DNA from: Flavobacterium pectinovorum
Lineage (GTDB): Bacteria > Bacteroidota > Bacteroidia > Flavobacteriales > Flavobacteriaceae
Assembly: GCF_006438875.1 (NCBI RefSeq)
Contig: NZ_RCZH01000004.1
Coordinates: 1-64,000 of the forward strand
Direction: 5' to 3'
DNA length: 64,000 nt
Positions 18,501 to 25,570 of the stretch are shown one piece after another. Position numbers and translations under genes: made by a program. The notes beneath the pieces are model-generated. The model worked only from the letters and a program-made list of their open reading frames with translations, was not told the DNA's origin and ran no database searches. Numbering within the stretch: the stretch's first letter is position 1; every line of letters begins with the position of its first letter.

Positions 18501-18654
18501 GATCTTTTTTTGGATTTGCGACCGACATTTCTAATGCGGTTTTTGCATTACCACTTTGTCTATTTTGCAAAGGTGACTGAGCCATTCCTACGGAACAGGC
18601 AAAGAAACCCAACAAAACAAACAAATACTTGGTCTTGAAGTAAATTTGATTCAT
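12511..18654 (-). CDS. Large secreted M4 (thermolysin-like) metalloprotease with T9SS type A signal
   Basis: This multidomain exoprotease has 2047 residues. The order is: signal peptide (residues 1-25, ...FACSVGMAQ), an FTP-type propeptide region (~100-300), the thermolysin-like catalytic domain with HELTH at residues 452-456 and the third zinc ligand in 'ESGAMNESFSDIFG', and the M4 C-terminal part with 'GGVHINSGITNYWFY'. Repeated jelly-roll MAM/cleaved-adhesin-like modules follow (several start 'PYTMDFE' or end 'AFIDNIHVDN', 'AVDNIKI', 'MVLDDLKL'), then CARDB-like and PKD-like modules. The type A type IX sorting domain 'FRVFPNPAVDNVNIF...GVYVLDCTVQNKKYTAKIIKK' closes the chain. It is unusually long for M4 enzymes because of the stalk modules, and should degrade extracellular protein. 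Confidence 0.93.
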   Translation of the reverse strand: MNQIYFKTKYLFVLLGFFACSVGMAQSPLQNRQSGNAKTALEMSVANPKKDQVSKKTADKVSNQDNDANNLFTPQEEKVKGIELSAAESDAVKKQLQESQKLFRQNLTNVTAKTNPQDSISTKVRSFAKSANLTAKNIFEVKKGDFDLSTSDKMQLKSISDNHGRTLATYQQMHNSIPVEGAIYKVRENKTKIDAFGSTAKKVSVSSNYKINAATALENALRTVNAKQYIWESKKLGALLDKKISAKPQGELVYVGPNFSSELKDYYLAWKFDIYATNPQSSQTMYVDANTGKIILTINLNNDADFSGQSLGKGKSRYSGEVEFNTKQYADGYRLEGLQGKYNVPMYTWNMNHADEASDEVITEFIDEDNIWNELHNKDHDEVAMDIHWGMQKTIEYYGEKFNRNSIDDKGMTIIGLAHLGTNVENASWTGGWAQFGDGVASPYVGLGITAHELTHGVTRFTAGLIYQGESGAMNESFSDIFGVSVEAYVGKDKKENIWMLGNELYTHGSMRSMSNPKAQSQPDTYGGVNWANPANSSYDNGGVHINSGITNYWFYLLSEGGQGTNDLNNSYDVKAIGLDKAEKIAYITLTEYLSPSSNFSDMRQATLMVTEDLYGMGSEEYKQVSNAWYAIGIGTAFADKQIALVSVEKPVAACGTLKGDEPFYITIKNTGSTVIKANESLYYKLRLMFPGFGGRLNTLYSADNTISFDKDLAVGEERVIKTKETIPYEISTTKLNYVEVKFDFKPIDAFGAKDGISFVSSFMVYPPQKDFDLKVTGLSLPEYSGTALSVNHTLAITIFNLGCQDIPAGSQLKVGYANTLPGSETVWKDVTLETIFKGNSEMTISFDTTIDLSANGLHTYEGFVSYDKDPVAANNSGINGVYSGIITQFPYTMDFERTPGGWYSKSLSTNQKFVWQASAYTFRDTKSKYLWATVQLGETGERMALNADFTLQSPVFDFTNVAFPYVEFDIISLFHNGYDGLIVEYSEDNQNWKKVTGIDYPSTLHYDGGSALSGPWFTGINNDFKKKPIGIRLNDLAGKKGAIRFRVATDDYNDGFLGAFIDNIHVDNAPYDLVLLDAKVDAGTCKIDNNNVTIKTKIINNFGTTAEQVNVTVKILDSAQNEVYSKTEKASLVFSKFRDTIAYSIPNINLKSIGRNTISVSVFPDDVTQDATPENNSFTLSYDNWNNEDMKISVLPYTMDFEDVTKYKGWRTFENKDAAGWQHGTYTDLRSPSFFVTDHTQFMASNDDKCNCDAANDMLISPVLDLSNYKEAHLSFDGFGDGQRLSDGYVKVSTDGGETWNTAFKMYYIDNWIEYHVDLTPYAGKSCVLVAFQHDDNGLFANGFAVDNIKITEKSEYLQLSNLSMPEVVYEDAPSHQFFIAARNVFYNKVEKATIEYQITQNGKAVGEPVVSERNDQIQQYQTITYTIDGIPQLPAGNYEINVKIITNGQLKADATTLTKSFEVIAKAPNLDIETFSSVAQGSVFGSKGYVSNQSDDNYPWRNVTTPDNTNLTLPKKDHTEDASAMMLYSQLENYAVYGEIVSPMYKLAENTTALEFYYGMQCNYINSFSIDIKTVGGEWTEIWKDSKQGSYSDTEWKRGAVNLNKYAGKSVMLRLRHAKEGGYSYMVLDDLKLITDPVVDASVQILSPRDICGGSEFKVKLTNEGQIAIAANTIQLEVEYMNTNEVISEPITEGIPVGGSIEYMLKKQPKLDESGDSHVFNVTAKLDNDAIQQNNIIKNYIYQGVPSDFKIFDNPIIYGYAGKALYVDAQTNVAAKKLKVASYKWSTGDVSNGIAINTAGDYTVTLVMKNGCTLTETITAKFDAFESELESGDLCGPEVVLSPGKYKSYEWFDGATEPTHVITESGDYFVTVFNENGIGKTFSTTISILENNIVPEIQVIGDKKLTASVDAASYQWFLNERPIPNATEKSIIAIWEGNYSLQTTNNNGCNRISTVFDSKGMLLGKITNPFRVFPNPAVDNVNIFLADKIEGETKINVYATDGKAVWSKSYASMPSIINLSGLTPGVYVLDCTVQNKKYTAKIIKK

Positions 18655-18748
18655 TTTTTTAAATTTAAATTAATATTACAGTTTGCTTGGTTAATAAACA
18701 TGACACTTCAATGGTTCATAGCAAAACCATTGAGGCCATTTCTAAAAA

Positions 18749-18886
18749 TCAATTCAAAGATTGATTTTCAGAATTATCGTTGGTTATTTTTTTCAGAATC
18801 TTTAAAAGGGTTTCCTTTTTTGTTTTTGCTTCTTCCAGAAGCTGTTCTAAACTTTTAAGAGGTTTGTTTTTTTTCTTTGCGTTCAT
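18749..18886 (-). CDS. Possible small lysine-rich protein
   Basis: A short frame of 45 codons starts at an ATG (18884-18886) and encodes a highly charged helical peptide, MNAKKKNKPLKSLEQLLEEA..., with no signal peptide. It lies in the 407-bp gap between the protease gene and the TPR regulator and would be first in a transcript with the protease. The helical, heptad-like pattern looks more protein-like than random AT-rich sequence, but no family is recognised. The gap also holds two hairpins: CAATGGTT...AACCATTG near 18708-18732 and CAGGT...ACCTG at 18969-18989. Confidence 0.4.
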   Translation of the reverse strand: MNAKKKNKPLKSLEQLLEEAKTKKETLLKILKKITNDNSENQSLN

Positions 18887-19009
18887 CCAAAATTTATTTA
18901 CATCGATTTGGTAAATGTAAAAGGGACATTTGTGCTTTTGAAAAAAAGGACTATTACAAAAACACTCTCAGGTAAAAAAGTATCACCTGAAAAACACTCA
19001 AAAAAAAGT

Positions 19010-19042
19010 AATCCAAACTAAATCAAGTCATTAGTTTGGATT
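19010..19042. terminator. Terminator after TPR/LuxR regulator
   Basis: A perfect 12-bp inverted repeat (AATCCAAACTAA / TTAGTTTGGATT, 9-base loop) lies 20 bp past the minus-strand stop at 19062. It is followed on the minus strand by an eight-T run. Confidence 0.88.
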
Positions 19043-19061
19043 TATAATATCTTTAATAAAG

Positions 19062-20675
19062 TTAGATTGTATTGAGATAAGTAGAGAGATTTACTTTTTC
19101 ATTGGTTAAATCGAACTTTTTACGAAGTCTTGTTCGGGAATTTTCGATTGCTTTGAAGGATTGACCTGTAATTTGAGAAATTTCTTTTGTAGATAAATCC
19201 AAATATAAAAGGGCACATAATCTGCGGTCTTTTGGAGTAAGAGAAGGATAATCGACCGTTAATTTATCAAAGAAAGATTTATGAACCTGTTCAAAACTGA
19301 TTTCAAATTCTTTCCAGATATCTGTATTCAAATTCTTTTCCAGACGTTTTAAAACTATATCAATAGCTTGCTGCATTTCTTTATTAACAGTTTTGAGTTT
19401 AATCTGTTTCAGATCAGTCAGGATTTCATTAATACTATCTGTACGATGTATTTCTGCCATTGCTTTTCCAATAAGCACCTGTTTTTGGGCTTCAAGACTC
19501 TGGTTTAAAGCTTGCATTTTTGTGTTTAATTTCTCTTTTTCCAGTTGATTTTTAATATTCCTGTTTCGGTATCTTATCAGTAAAATAATTAGAATCAATA
19601 TACCAACAACCAATATTAAGCCAACAACATAATGTTTAAATCGCTGCTTTTGTTCAATAAGTGTTTTTATCTGGGTTCGAACTTTGTAATCCTGCTCGAG
19701 CTTTATTCTTTCTATGTTTACTGCCTTTTCTTCGACATTTATACTGTCGCTGATTGCATTATATTTCTGAAAATAATAAACCGCATTTTTGTAATCCTCT
19801 TTACTTACATATACCTGATACAATATTTTATTGAGGTTTAAACCTGAATAACTATATTCCGTTTCTTTGCATAATTCTAATGCCTTTTTTGCATTTACAA
19901 TTACCGCATCGTATTTTTTTTCTTTTAGCATATATTCAGAAAAAGACTCATATACAAAAGATTCTACTATATTATTAACGCCTTTATTTACTAAAGAAAA
20001 TGCTTCATTAAAATAAAAGTCGGCATTTGTATTGTCTTTTTTTAAGGAATAAGCCCGGGCTATATTAGTACAAACATTAACCTTTAAGTTATTGTCTTTT
20101 ATCTTCTTATTTATTAAATAAGCCTTCTGATAGTAATACAAAGAGGAATCTAAATTTTTCTTCAGATATATTGTACCTATATTGTTTAATATTTTTATGA
20201 GCTTAACAGAATCGTGCTTAGACTGTTGATAGCGATATACATTTAAGAAGTATTGGAGTGCTTTTTCTTTATTATTTCCTATGGCATAAATAATTGCAAG
20301 ATTGTTTTCTAATTTAGATGCTTCTTCACTGTTATTGTTATTTTTGTGAATCTCATACGCTTTCAAGTAATATTGTAAGGCGATATCTAAAACCTCTTTT
20401 GAATCATACATTTTACCTGCCGTTATATAAACCTGAGCCAAAGTGAGTTCTGAGTTGTTTGTTTTTTTTGCTTCAGCTTCAGCTAGCTCTATGTATCTTA
20501 TAGCTCTGTCCCAATCCGTTTTTTGAAGTCTTAATGCGATTTTACTGCAGAGTTCTACTTTTTTCTGATGGTCGTTAATACTGTTTAAACTATCAATCAG
20601 CTCTTTTGTCGAAGACTGCGAATGAATGCTAAAAGAAAGTATAAGAAAGAATAAAGAAAATAGTCTTGCCATCAT
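19062..20675 (-). CDS. TPR sensor with membrane segment and LuxR-type HTH
   Basis: This regulator of 537 residues has a signal peptide (MMARLFSLFFLILSFSIHSQ). A run of tetratricopeptide repeats covers residues ~30-310 (for example 'ALQYYLKAYEIHKNNNNSEEASKLENNLAIIYAI'). One membrane helix follows (residues ~350-370, VVGLILVVGILILIILLI), then a coiled coil and a cytoplasmic LuxR/GerE-like DNA-binding domain: 'LTPKDRRLCALLYLDLSTKEISQITGQSFKAIENSRTRLRKKF'. This periplasmic-TPR to cytoplasmic-HTH layout is common in Flavobacteriia and is thought to couple an envelope signal to transcription. Targets are unknown. The ATG three bases later (20672) is an equally possible start. Confidence 0.9.
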   Translation of the reverse strand: MMARLFSLFFLILSFSIHSQSSTKELIDSLNSINDHQKKVELCSKIALRLQKTDWDRAIRYIELAEAEAKKTNNSELTLAQVYITAGKMYDSKEVLDIALQYYLKAYEIHKNNNNSEEASKLENNLAIIYAIGNNKEKALQYFLNVYRYQQSKHDSVKLIKILNNIGTIYLKKNLDSSLYYYQKAYLINKKIKDNNLKVNVCTNIARAYSLKKDNTNADFYFNEAFSLVNKGVNNIVESFVYESFSEYMLKEKKYDAVIVNAKKALELCKETEYSYSGLNLNKILYQVYVSKEDYKNAVYYFQKYNAISDSINVEEKAVNIERIKLEQDYKVRTQIKTLIEQKQRFKHYVVGLILVVGILILIILLIRYRNRNIKNQLEKEKLNTKMQALNQSLEAQKQVLIGKAMAEIHRTDSINEILTDLKQIKLKTVNKEMQQAIDIVLKRLEKNLNTDIWKEFEISFEQVHKSFFDKLTVDYPSLTPKDRRLCALLYLDLSTKEISQITGQSFKAIENSRTRLRKKFDLTNEKVNLSTYLNTI

Positions 20676-21124
20676 GTATAAAAGCTCTAAAAATAAATTT
20701 CAAATTTAAATAAAATGCAGGATAAAATGACCCAAAAAGAAAAAGTATCAATTGCATCAATTTCAAGATTATAACTATTTTAAATCTAAAAAATTGTAAT
20801 TGAACGATATCTCGGTTTAAGTTATTCAATTTCATTTTTTTTAAGAATCAGTCAACTCATTAAAACGCTTTTTATCTACTATTAAAAGTAATTCTGCTAG
20901 GTCAAGCGTCTTTTTCTTTCTTTTGTTTAAATATAATATAAAGTCATTAAACAAAGCACTATAATCTCTTAAAATTCCTATAATGTAAAATAAAAAAAAT
21001 TAATTTTATAAGAAAAATATCATTATTTTTAATTAATCTTAAAAAAGAAAAGATTTAATTTGTGAGAAAATTTAGCATATTAAATAATCTTTTAACATTA
21101 ACCTTAATTAAAAATTGAATTTTT
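20676..21124. other. Intergenic region without recognised gene
   Basis: This is an AT-rich 449-bp gap between two divergent genes. It must hold their promoters, but I could not assign a convincing -33/-7 pair, RNA or repeat to either. Confidence 0.5.
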
Positions 21125-22099
21125 ATGAGAAAATTACTTCTTATTGCGTTAGCGCTGAACTTCGTAGCTTGTTCTACAGACAACAATGAAACCACTTCTA
21201 CTCCTTCTGCTCAACTAACAAAAAGTGCCTTTAACCCAAATCCAACTCCGGCAGATTACAGCACTGCAAAAGACCCTAATTATATTCGAGATGAAAAAGC
21301 TTTATCTGAATTAAAAAAAGGGTCTGCTACAGGAAAAACCGCAGCAGTTTGGGTTAATACATATGTTCCGGATCCTAATTTTAGATTAGCATTAATTAAT
21401 GCCGGTGCCGGACAAGAAGATGCCGTAATTGGCAATGATTATATAAATATTGATAAAACCCGTGTAGGGTTGTACGTAGCAGGCGCAAATATTAGTAATG
21501 CAACCGGTATACAAGCTTTTACATCTCTATCGCAGTTAATTATAAGTGGAAATCAGCTGACTTCTTTAAACGTTTCAGCAATTACTACCTTAACCTGGTT
21601 AGAATGTCAAAATAATCTGCTAACGACTTTAAACCTTTCATCAAACATTAATCTTACTCAAATCTGGTGTCACAGCAACCAACTTACGAGTTTAACAATT
21701 CCTTCTAATGTTGCTGGGCTTTGGGGACTTTGGTGTTATGGTAATCAATTAACTACTTTAAACCTTAATGGAAATACTAAGCTTACAAGTTTATTTATCC
21801 AGTCTAATCAGTTGACTTCAATAAATTTGGCCCCATTAACTGTTTTAGGAAAGACGAACGTTTCGTCAAATAAATGGACTACGTTAAATTTTGATTCAAA
21901 TTCTCAACTAACTTCTCTTTGGTGTTTTGGCAATACATTATTGACTGATCTAAGTATCAAAAACACCAATAATTTTGCTATAACTCTTCAAGATTTCACG
22001 CAAAATACAAAACGTCCTAAAATACATGTTGACGCTAATTTTCTACCTCAGGCATATACTTTATGGCCTGCTAGTGGAGGATCTGTTTATCAATTGTAA
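21125..22099 (+). CDS. Leucine-rich-repeat lipoprotein
   Basis: This lipoprotein of 324 residues has a lipobox near residue 16 (LLLIALALNFVAC). After a linker comes 'WVNTYVPDPNFRLALINAGAGQEDAV...INIDKT', the cap usual in Flavobacterium LRR proteins. About eight short leucine-rich repeats follow, with the pattern 'LxxLWCxxNQLTxLNLxxN' (residues ~125-290). It should sit on a membrane surface and bind protein. Nothing in its neighbourhood shows a specific role. A strong terminator follows. Confidence 0.87.
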   Translation: MRKLLLIALALNFVACSTDNNETTSTPSAQLTKSAFNPNPTPADYSTAKDPNYIRDEKALSELKKGSATGKTAAVWVNTYVPDPNFRLALINAGAGQEDAVIGNDYINIDKTRVGLYVAGANISNATGIQAFTSLSQLIISGNQLTSLNVSAITTLTWLECQNNLLTTLNLSSNINLTQIWCHSNQLTSLTIPSNVAGLWGLWCYGNQLTTLNLNGNTKLTSLFIQSNQLTSINLAPLTVLGKTNVSSNKWTTLNFDSNSQLTSLWCFGNTLLTDLSIKNTNNFAITLQDFTQNTKRPKIHVDANFLPQAYTLWPASGGSVYQL

Positions 22100-22120
22100 A
22101 ATTCCAGACTTACTTTAATA

Positions 22121-22155
22121 AAAAAGGGAATAGTTAAATAAACTATTCCCTTTTT
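22121..22155 (+). terminator. Rho-independent terminator
   Basis: The hairpin AAAAGGGAATAGTT / AACTATTCCCTTTT with a 4-base loop is followed by T-rich sequence, 22 bp after the LRR lipoprotein stop. It closes that gene. Confidence 0.9.
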
Positions 22156-22257
22156 GTAATAAAATAGATTCTAGTTCTTTAATTCGAATTGGTTTCTATT
22201 CTTATTCCAGGCTAATAAAACTAAAAGTTTTTTACTAATATATTGTCTTTCCTAAAA

Positions 22258-22290
22258 ACAAAAACCGACCTTTTTAGAGGTAGTTTTTGG
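22258..22290 (-). terminator. Terminator after lipoprotein gene
   Basis: On the minus strand AAAAACTACCT pairs imperfectly with AGGTCGGTTTTT, followed by TGTTTTTAGG, just past the stop at 22307. It resembles the hairpins at 23344-23374 and 24389-24416, so the lipoprotein genes of this cluster each carry a related terminator. Confidence 0.65.
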
Positions 22291-22306
22291 AAAAATATAG
22301 AACAAT

Positions 22307-23284
22307 TTATTTTTTGTCAAGTTTTATCCATTCGTTAAAAGTTGCTTCACCTCCAACTCCTTTAATAAAATATTCGTCTCCGTCTTTTTTAATAAGGTAA
22401 TTAGGTTTTGATTGTTTACAACGGTCATCTTTCTCGTTGTAGTAAACCTCTAAAATATTATCTTTTTCTACTCCTTTGTAATTTCCTTCACATAAAAAAT
22501 CTCCCCTAAAAGCTTCTGCCTTTAATACAATTTTGTTTGTTGTAATCGTAAAATAATAAGTGGTCTGTCCCGTCCCATCGTTAGTTAATTCGCCTTTTGT
22601 ACTTACTTCAAATTGACCCAGAAATTTTTCAGGAATTGGTGTGCTAAATTCTACTTTATCGTTTAATAGAAGATCATTATAAAGTGAAACCCCTCCTTTG
22701 TCAATTTTATTCGTTAAAAGCTTTTTTATAAAAACCCATTTGTTATTTTCGTAAATATAAAAATACGTATAAGCATCTTTCTTTAATTCAAAATCTCCTG
22801 ATCCATCATCAAAATACGCTATCGATTCTTTTGGTAAGAAACTGGCAACAATATAATATTCATTTATTTTATTATCTAAAATTTGACTTACTTTATCATT
22901 TATTAGCTTTGAATTACCCAAAGCTTGATTTATGTCTTGAAATTGAGAAAAAAATCCTTTTGAATTTGAAACATTCCAATAGTTTTGAATTACTTCTGAT
23001 TTTCCGATATAATTAACGCTAAATATTCCTAATTTTTCATTAGAAAAAGAGTAGGTTGGAAATGTTGGAGAATAATCAGGGAGACTATATCCATTATTTT
23101 TATACTTTTCTTCCAAAAAATCAATAGGAGCGGATTTAAAATCGTCATCTCCATTTTTAGAAATTTGATTTTTACTGAGTTCCTGATCTTTGCTTTTGGT
23201 TTTATTAAAATCATTCTTAGTTTCTGGTTTACAACTGATAAATACAATTAATAATAGAACCAATAGTTTTGTACAATATTTCAT
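22307..23284 (-). CDS. Lipoprotein with duplicated C-terminal domain (immunity-like)
   Basis: This lipoprotein of 325 residues has a lipobox near residue 19 (LLVLLLIVFISC). The first 210 residues are unrecognised. The last ~105 residues (from 'KFLGQFEVSTKGELTNDGTG') are almost identical to the end of the ankyrin lipoprotein at 24435-25499. That domain has strands and two conserved Cys ('GDFLCEGNYKG', 'DDRCKQSKPNYL'). It is the most distal of four lipoprotein genes downstream of the M23 hydrolase. A periplasmic protective role against that enzyme is possible but only inferred from position. Confidence 0.75.
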   Translation of the reverse strand: MKYCTKLLVLLLIVFISCKPETKNDFNKTKSKDQELSKNQISKNGDDDFKSAPIDFLEEKYKNNGYSLPDYSPTFPTYSFSNEKLGIFSVNYIGKSEVIQNYWNVSNSKGFFSQFQDINQALGNSKLINDKVSQILDNKINEYYIVASFLPKESIAYFDDGSGDFELKKDAYTYFYIYENNKWVFIKKLLTNKIDKGGVSLYNDLLLNDKVEFSTPIPEKFLGQFEVSTKGELTNDGTGQTTYYFTITTNKIVLKAEAFRGDFLCEGNYKGVEKDNILEVYYNEKDDRCKQSKPNYLIKKDGDEYFIKGVGGEATFNEWIKLDKK

Positions 23285-23343
23285 CTTTTTTGATTAGGTT
23301 ATTTTTATATTTTTTTTGTGCTAAAATAGAATATTCTTTTAAA

Positions 23344-23374
23344 CAAAAAACCTACCTGATTAGGGTAGATTTTT
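23344..23374 (-). terminator. Terminator after SH3-like lipoprotein gene
   Basis: The sequence AAAAACCTACC...GGGTAGATTTTT forms a hairpin with a short loop, 35 bp past the stop at 23408 on the minus strand. Confidence 0.7.
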
Positions 23375-23407
23375 ATTTCTTAAGCCTCTTTTTCTAGCCT
23401 TAATTCT

Positions 23408-24322
23408 TTATTTTACTGGTAGGTTTTCATAAGTTGGTTTTTGAGCTAAATTCTTATTTAAAATATAACCTTTCCTAAAACTTACCCTATCGTAAATATC
23501 AAGCCATAAATTATTATTATTTGATTGTTTATTTACAGTATCATTTACAATAACCCAATCATTATACTTTAGTTTTGAAACAACTTTAGAAGTCGTATCA
23601 GGTTGTGTATAGATACTAATCTTACTTTTTGACGAAACAAAACGAATTGGGTTATAATTTTTCCAATATTTATATTTTTCTTTTAGTTTAAAATAATACG
23701 GTTTTTTGTAACAAACCGTATCTAAATTTTCGTCATTATCCTCTTCTTTACTCCATAAACCTTTAGTTAATACAATTAGTGAATCTATGTTTTTTTGATT
23801 TATAAACAAATATTCTTCGCGTAAATCAAGATTTTGGCTATAGGTTCTCTTAGAGTTTTCTTGTTTCCAGGGAGAAGATGGAATGTATTGAAATTTCCAA
23901 ACATCATCTTTTTTATTAACTAGCGAAAATTTAATTTTTGCATCTTTATCTTCCCATTCATCAAATACTACTATCTCATAATTTAAATTATCCTTATTGG
24001 TGTGATCCTTAATCCTATACAATTGATTTTGATTGGGATTTGCCTCGTCAGAATAAAAAATATTATCAATCGTTGCGTCATTAATAAGTCGTTTAACATT
24101 GAAATTAAGTGTTACATCTTCAAAATCTCCTTTTTTTCCTAAGAAATAAAAATATTCATTTTGATAAAGAACACTATGAAAAACCTGACTTTGAAGCTCT
24201 TTTATTTTTGTATTATTTTTAACTAAAACTACTTTTTTATCATCTGTTTTTTCAACATTTGTTTTTTTATTCGAGCAAGAAATAACAACTAAGGAAAATA
24301 TAACCATAAACAAATAACGCAT
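23408..24322 (-). CDS. Lipoprotein with C-terminal SH3-like domain
   Basis: This lipoprotein of 304 residues begins MRYLFMVIFSLVVISC, a clear lipobox. Residues ~235-295 resemble a bacterial SH3 domain: 'ISIYTQPDTTSKVVSKLKYNDWVIVNDT...LWLDIYDRVSFRKGYILNKNL'. Such domains often bind cell-wall peptides. The N-terminal 200 residues are unrecognised. In the minus-strand cluster behind the peptidoglycan hydrolase, a wall-binding lipoprotein could shield peptidoglycan or bind the enzyme; this is inference. It is flanked on both sides by terminators, so it may have its own promoter. Confidence 0.75.
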   Translation of the reverse strand: MRYLFMVIFSLVVISCSNKKTNVEKTDDKKVVLVKNNTKIKELQSQVFHSVLYQNEYFYFLGKKGDFEDVTLNFNVKRLINDATIDNIFYSDEANPNQNQLYRIKDHTNKDNLNYEIVVFDEWEDKDAKIKFSLVNKKDDVWKFQYIPSSPWKQENSKRTYSQNLDLREEYLFINQKNIDSLIVLTKGLWSKEEDNDENLDTVCYKKPYYFKLKEKYKYWKNYNPIRFVSSKSKISIYTQPDTTSKVVSKLKYNDWVIVNDTVNKQSNNNNLWLDIYDRVSFRKGYILNKNLAQKPTYENLPVK

Positions 24323-24388
24323 ATCTAATGAAATTAAGTTGGAATAAATATAGCATCTTTTTTAAACTGTGAAATTCTTTTTAAAACA

Positions 24389-24416
24389 AAAAACTACCTG
24401 CTTACAGGTAGTTTTT
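24389..24416 (-). terminator. Terminator after ankyrin lipoprotein gene
   Basis: Perfect 12-bp arms (AAAAACTACCTG / CAGGTAGTTTTT, 4-base loop) lie 19 bp past the stop at 24435 on the minus strand. The hairpin is symmetrical and could work in both directions. Confidence 0.88.
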
Positions 24417-24434
24417 GGAAAAATATAGAACCAT

Positions 24435-25499
24435 TTATTTTTTGTCAAGTTTTACCCATTCGTTAAAAGTTGCTTCACCTCCAACTCCTTTTATAAAATA
24501 TTCCCCTCCGTCTTTTTTTATAAGATAATTAGGTTTTGATTGTTTACAACGGTCATCTTTCTCGTTGTAGTAAACCTCTAAAATATTATCTTTTTCTACT
24601 CCTTTATAATTTCCTTCGCATAAAAAATCTCCCCTAAAAGCTTCTGCCTTTAATATAATTCCGTTTGTTGTAATCGTAAAATAATAAGTGGTATGTCCCG
24701 TCCCATCGTTAGTTAATTCACCTTTTGTACTTACTTCAAATTGACCCAGGAATTTTTCAGAAATTGGTTTTACATTATCTTTTAATAAAAGATTCAATAA
24801 ATTATAAATTTCCTGATCATTAGCTTTAGCATAACTTAAAGCTGAAGTCTCTTCTAAATCAACTTGATTTACATCTGCACCTTTTTCTACCAATAGTTTA
24901 ACTGCATCTCTATTTTTACTCTTTACAGCTTCTATTATAGGAATAGAAGCCATTTCAGTTTGTGGATTATACTTCCCTTTTATGTCAGCATTATGATTAA
25001 TTAATGCTTCAACAATATGAAAATTAGAAAATTGACAGGCAAAGGAAAGTGGTGTAAGACCACCCTCTGTATAGGTACTATTTACATTTGCTTTATTTTC
25101 TAAAAGTAAATCAACTATTTTTTCATTTTGATTCTCTATTGCAACATAAAGTGCATCATATTGATAATCTTCATCCTCTTCACCCAATGTTATATCGGCT
25201 TTTTTTGAAATAAGCTTTTTTACAAAATCATATCTGTCAAATTTACAGCAATATCCTAATATTGTATAGGAATTGGATTCATCAAATTTGTAAAAAGCAT
25301 TTATATTTTTAGTCGTATCTATATAATGAACAAAATCTGCCTGATCTAATTCTATTGCTTTTTTTATATAATTTTGATCTTGATTTCCTTTAGAAGATTG
25401 AGTTGACGCCGTTTTAATTACATTTTCATTTTCTGATTTTTTACAACTCAAGAATATAATTTGTAATAATAGCAGACATACTAATTTTGATTTTTGCAT
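24435..25499 (-). CDS. Ankyrin-repeat lipoprotein with duplicated C-terminal domain
   Basis: This lipoprotein of 354 residues has a lipobox near residue 19 (LLLLQIIFLSC). Residues ~45-240 form five to six ankyrin repeats ('DALYVAIENQNEKIVDLLLENKANVNS', 'TPLSFACQFSNFHIVEALINHNADIKG'). Residues ~250-354 are nearly identical to the C-terminus of the lipoprotein at 22307-23284. Ankyrin lipoproteins next to toxin genes often serve as immunity proteins, which fits its place in the cluster behind the M23 hydrolase. Direct evidence is lacking. Confidence 0.82.
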   Translation of the reverse strand: MQKSKLVCLLLLQIIFLSCKKSENENVIKTASTQSSKGNQDQNYIKKAIELDQADFVHYIDTTKNINAFYKFDESNSYTILGYCCKFDRYDFVKKLISKKADITLGEEDEDYQYDALYVAIENQNEKIVDLLLENKANVNSTYTEGGLTPLSFACQFSNFHIVEALINHNADIKGKYNPQTEMASIPIIEAVKSKNRDAVKLLVEKGADVNQVDLEETSALSYAKANDQEIYNLLNLLLKDNVKPISEKFLGQFEVSTKGELTNDGTGHTTYYFTITTNGIILKAEAFRGDFLCEGNYKGVEKDNILEVYYNEKDDRCKQSKPNYLIKKDGGEYFIKGVGGEATFNEWVKLDKK

Positions 25500-25570
25500 T
25501 TTTTAATATTAAGGATGAATGGGTCGATTTGATATTTTTCACAAGATTTCACTTCTATTTATTAAACATT

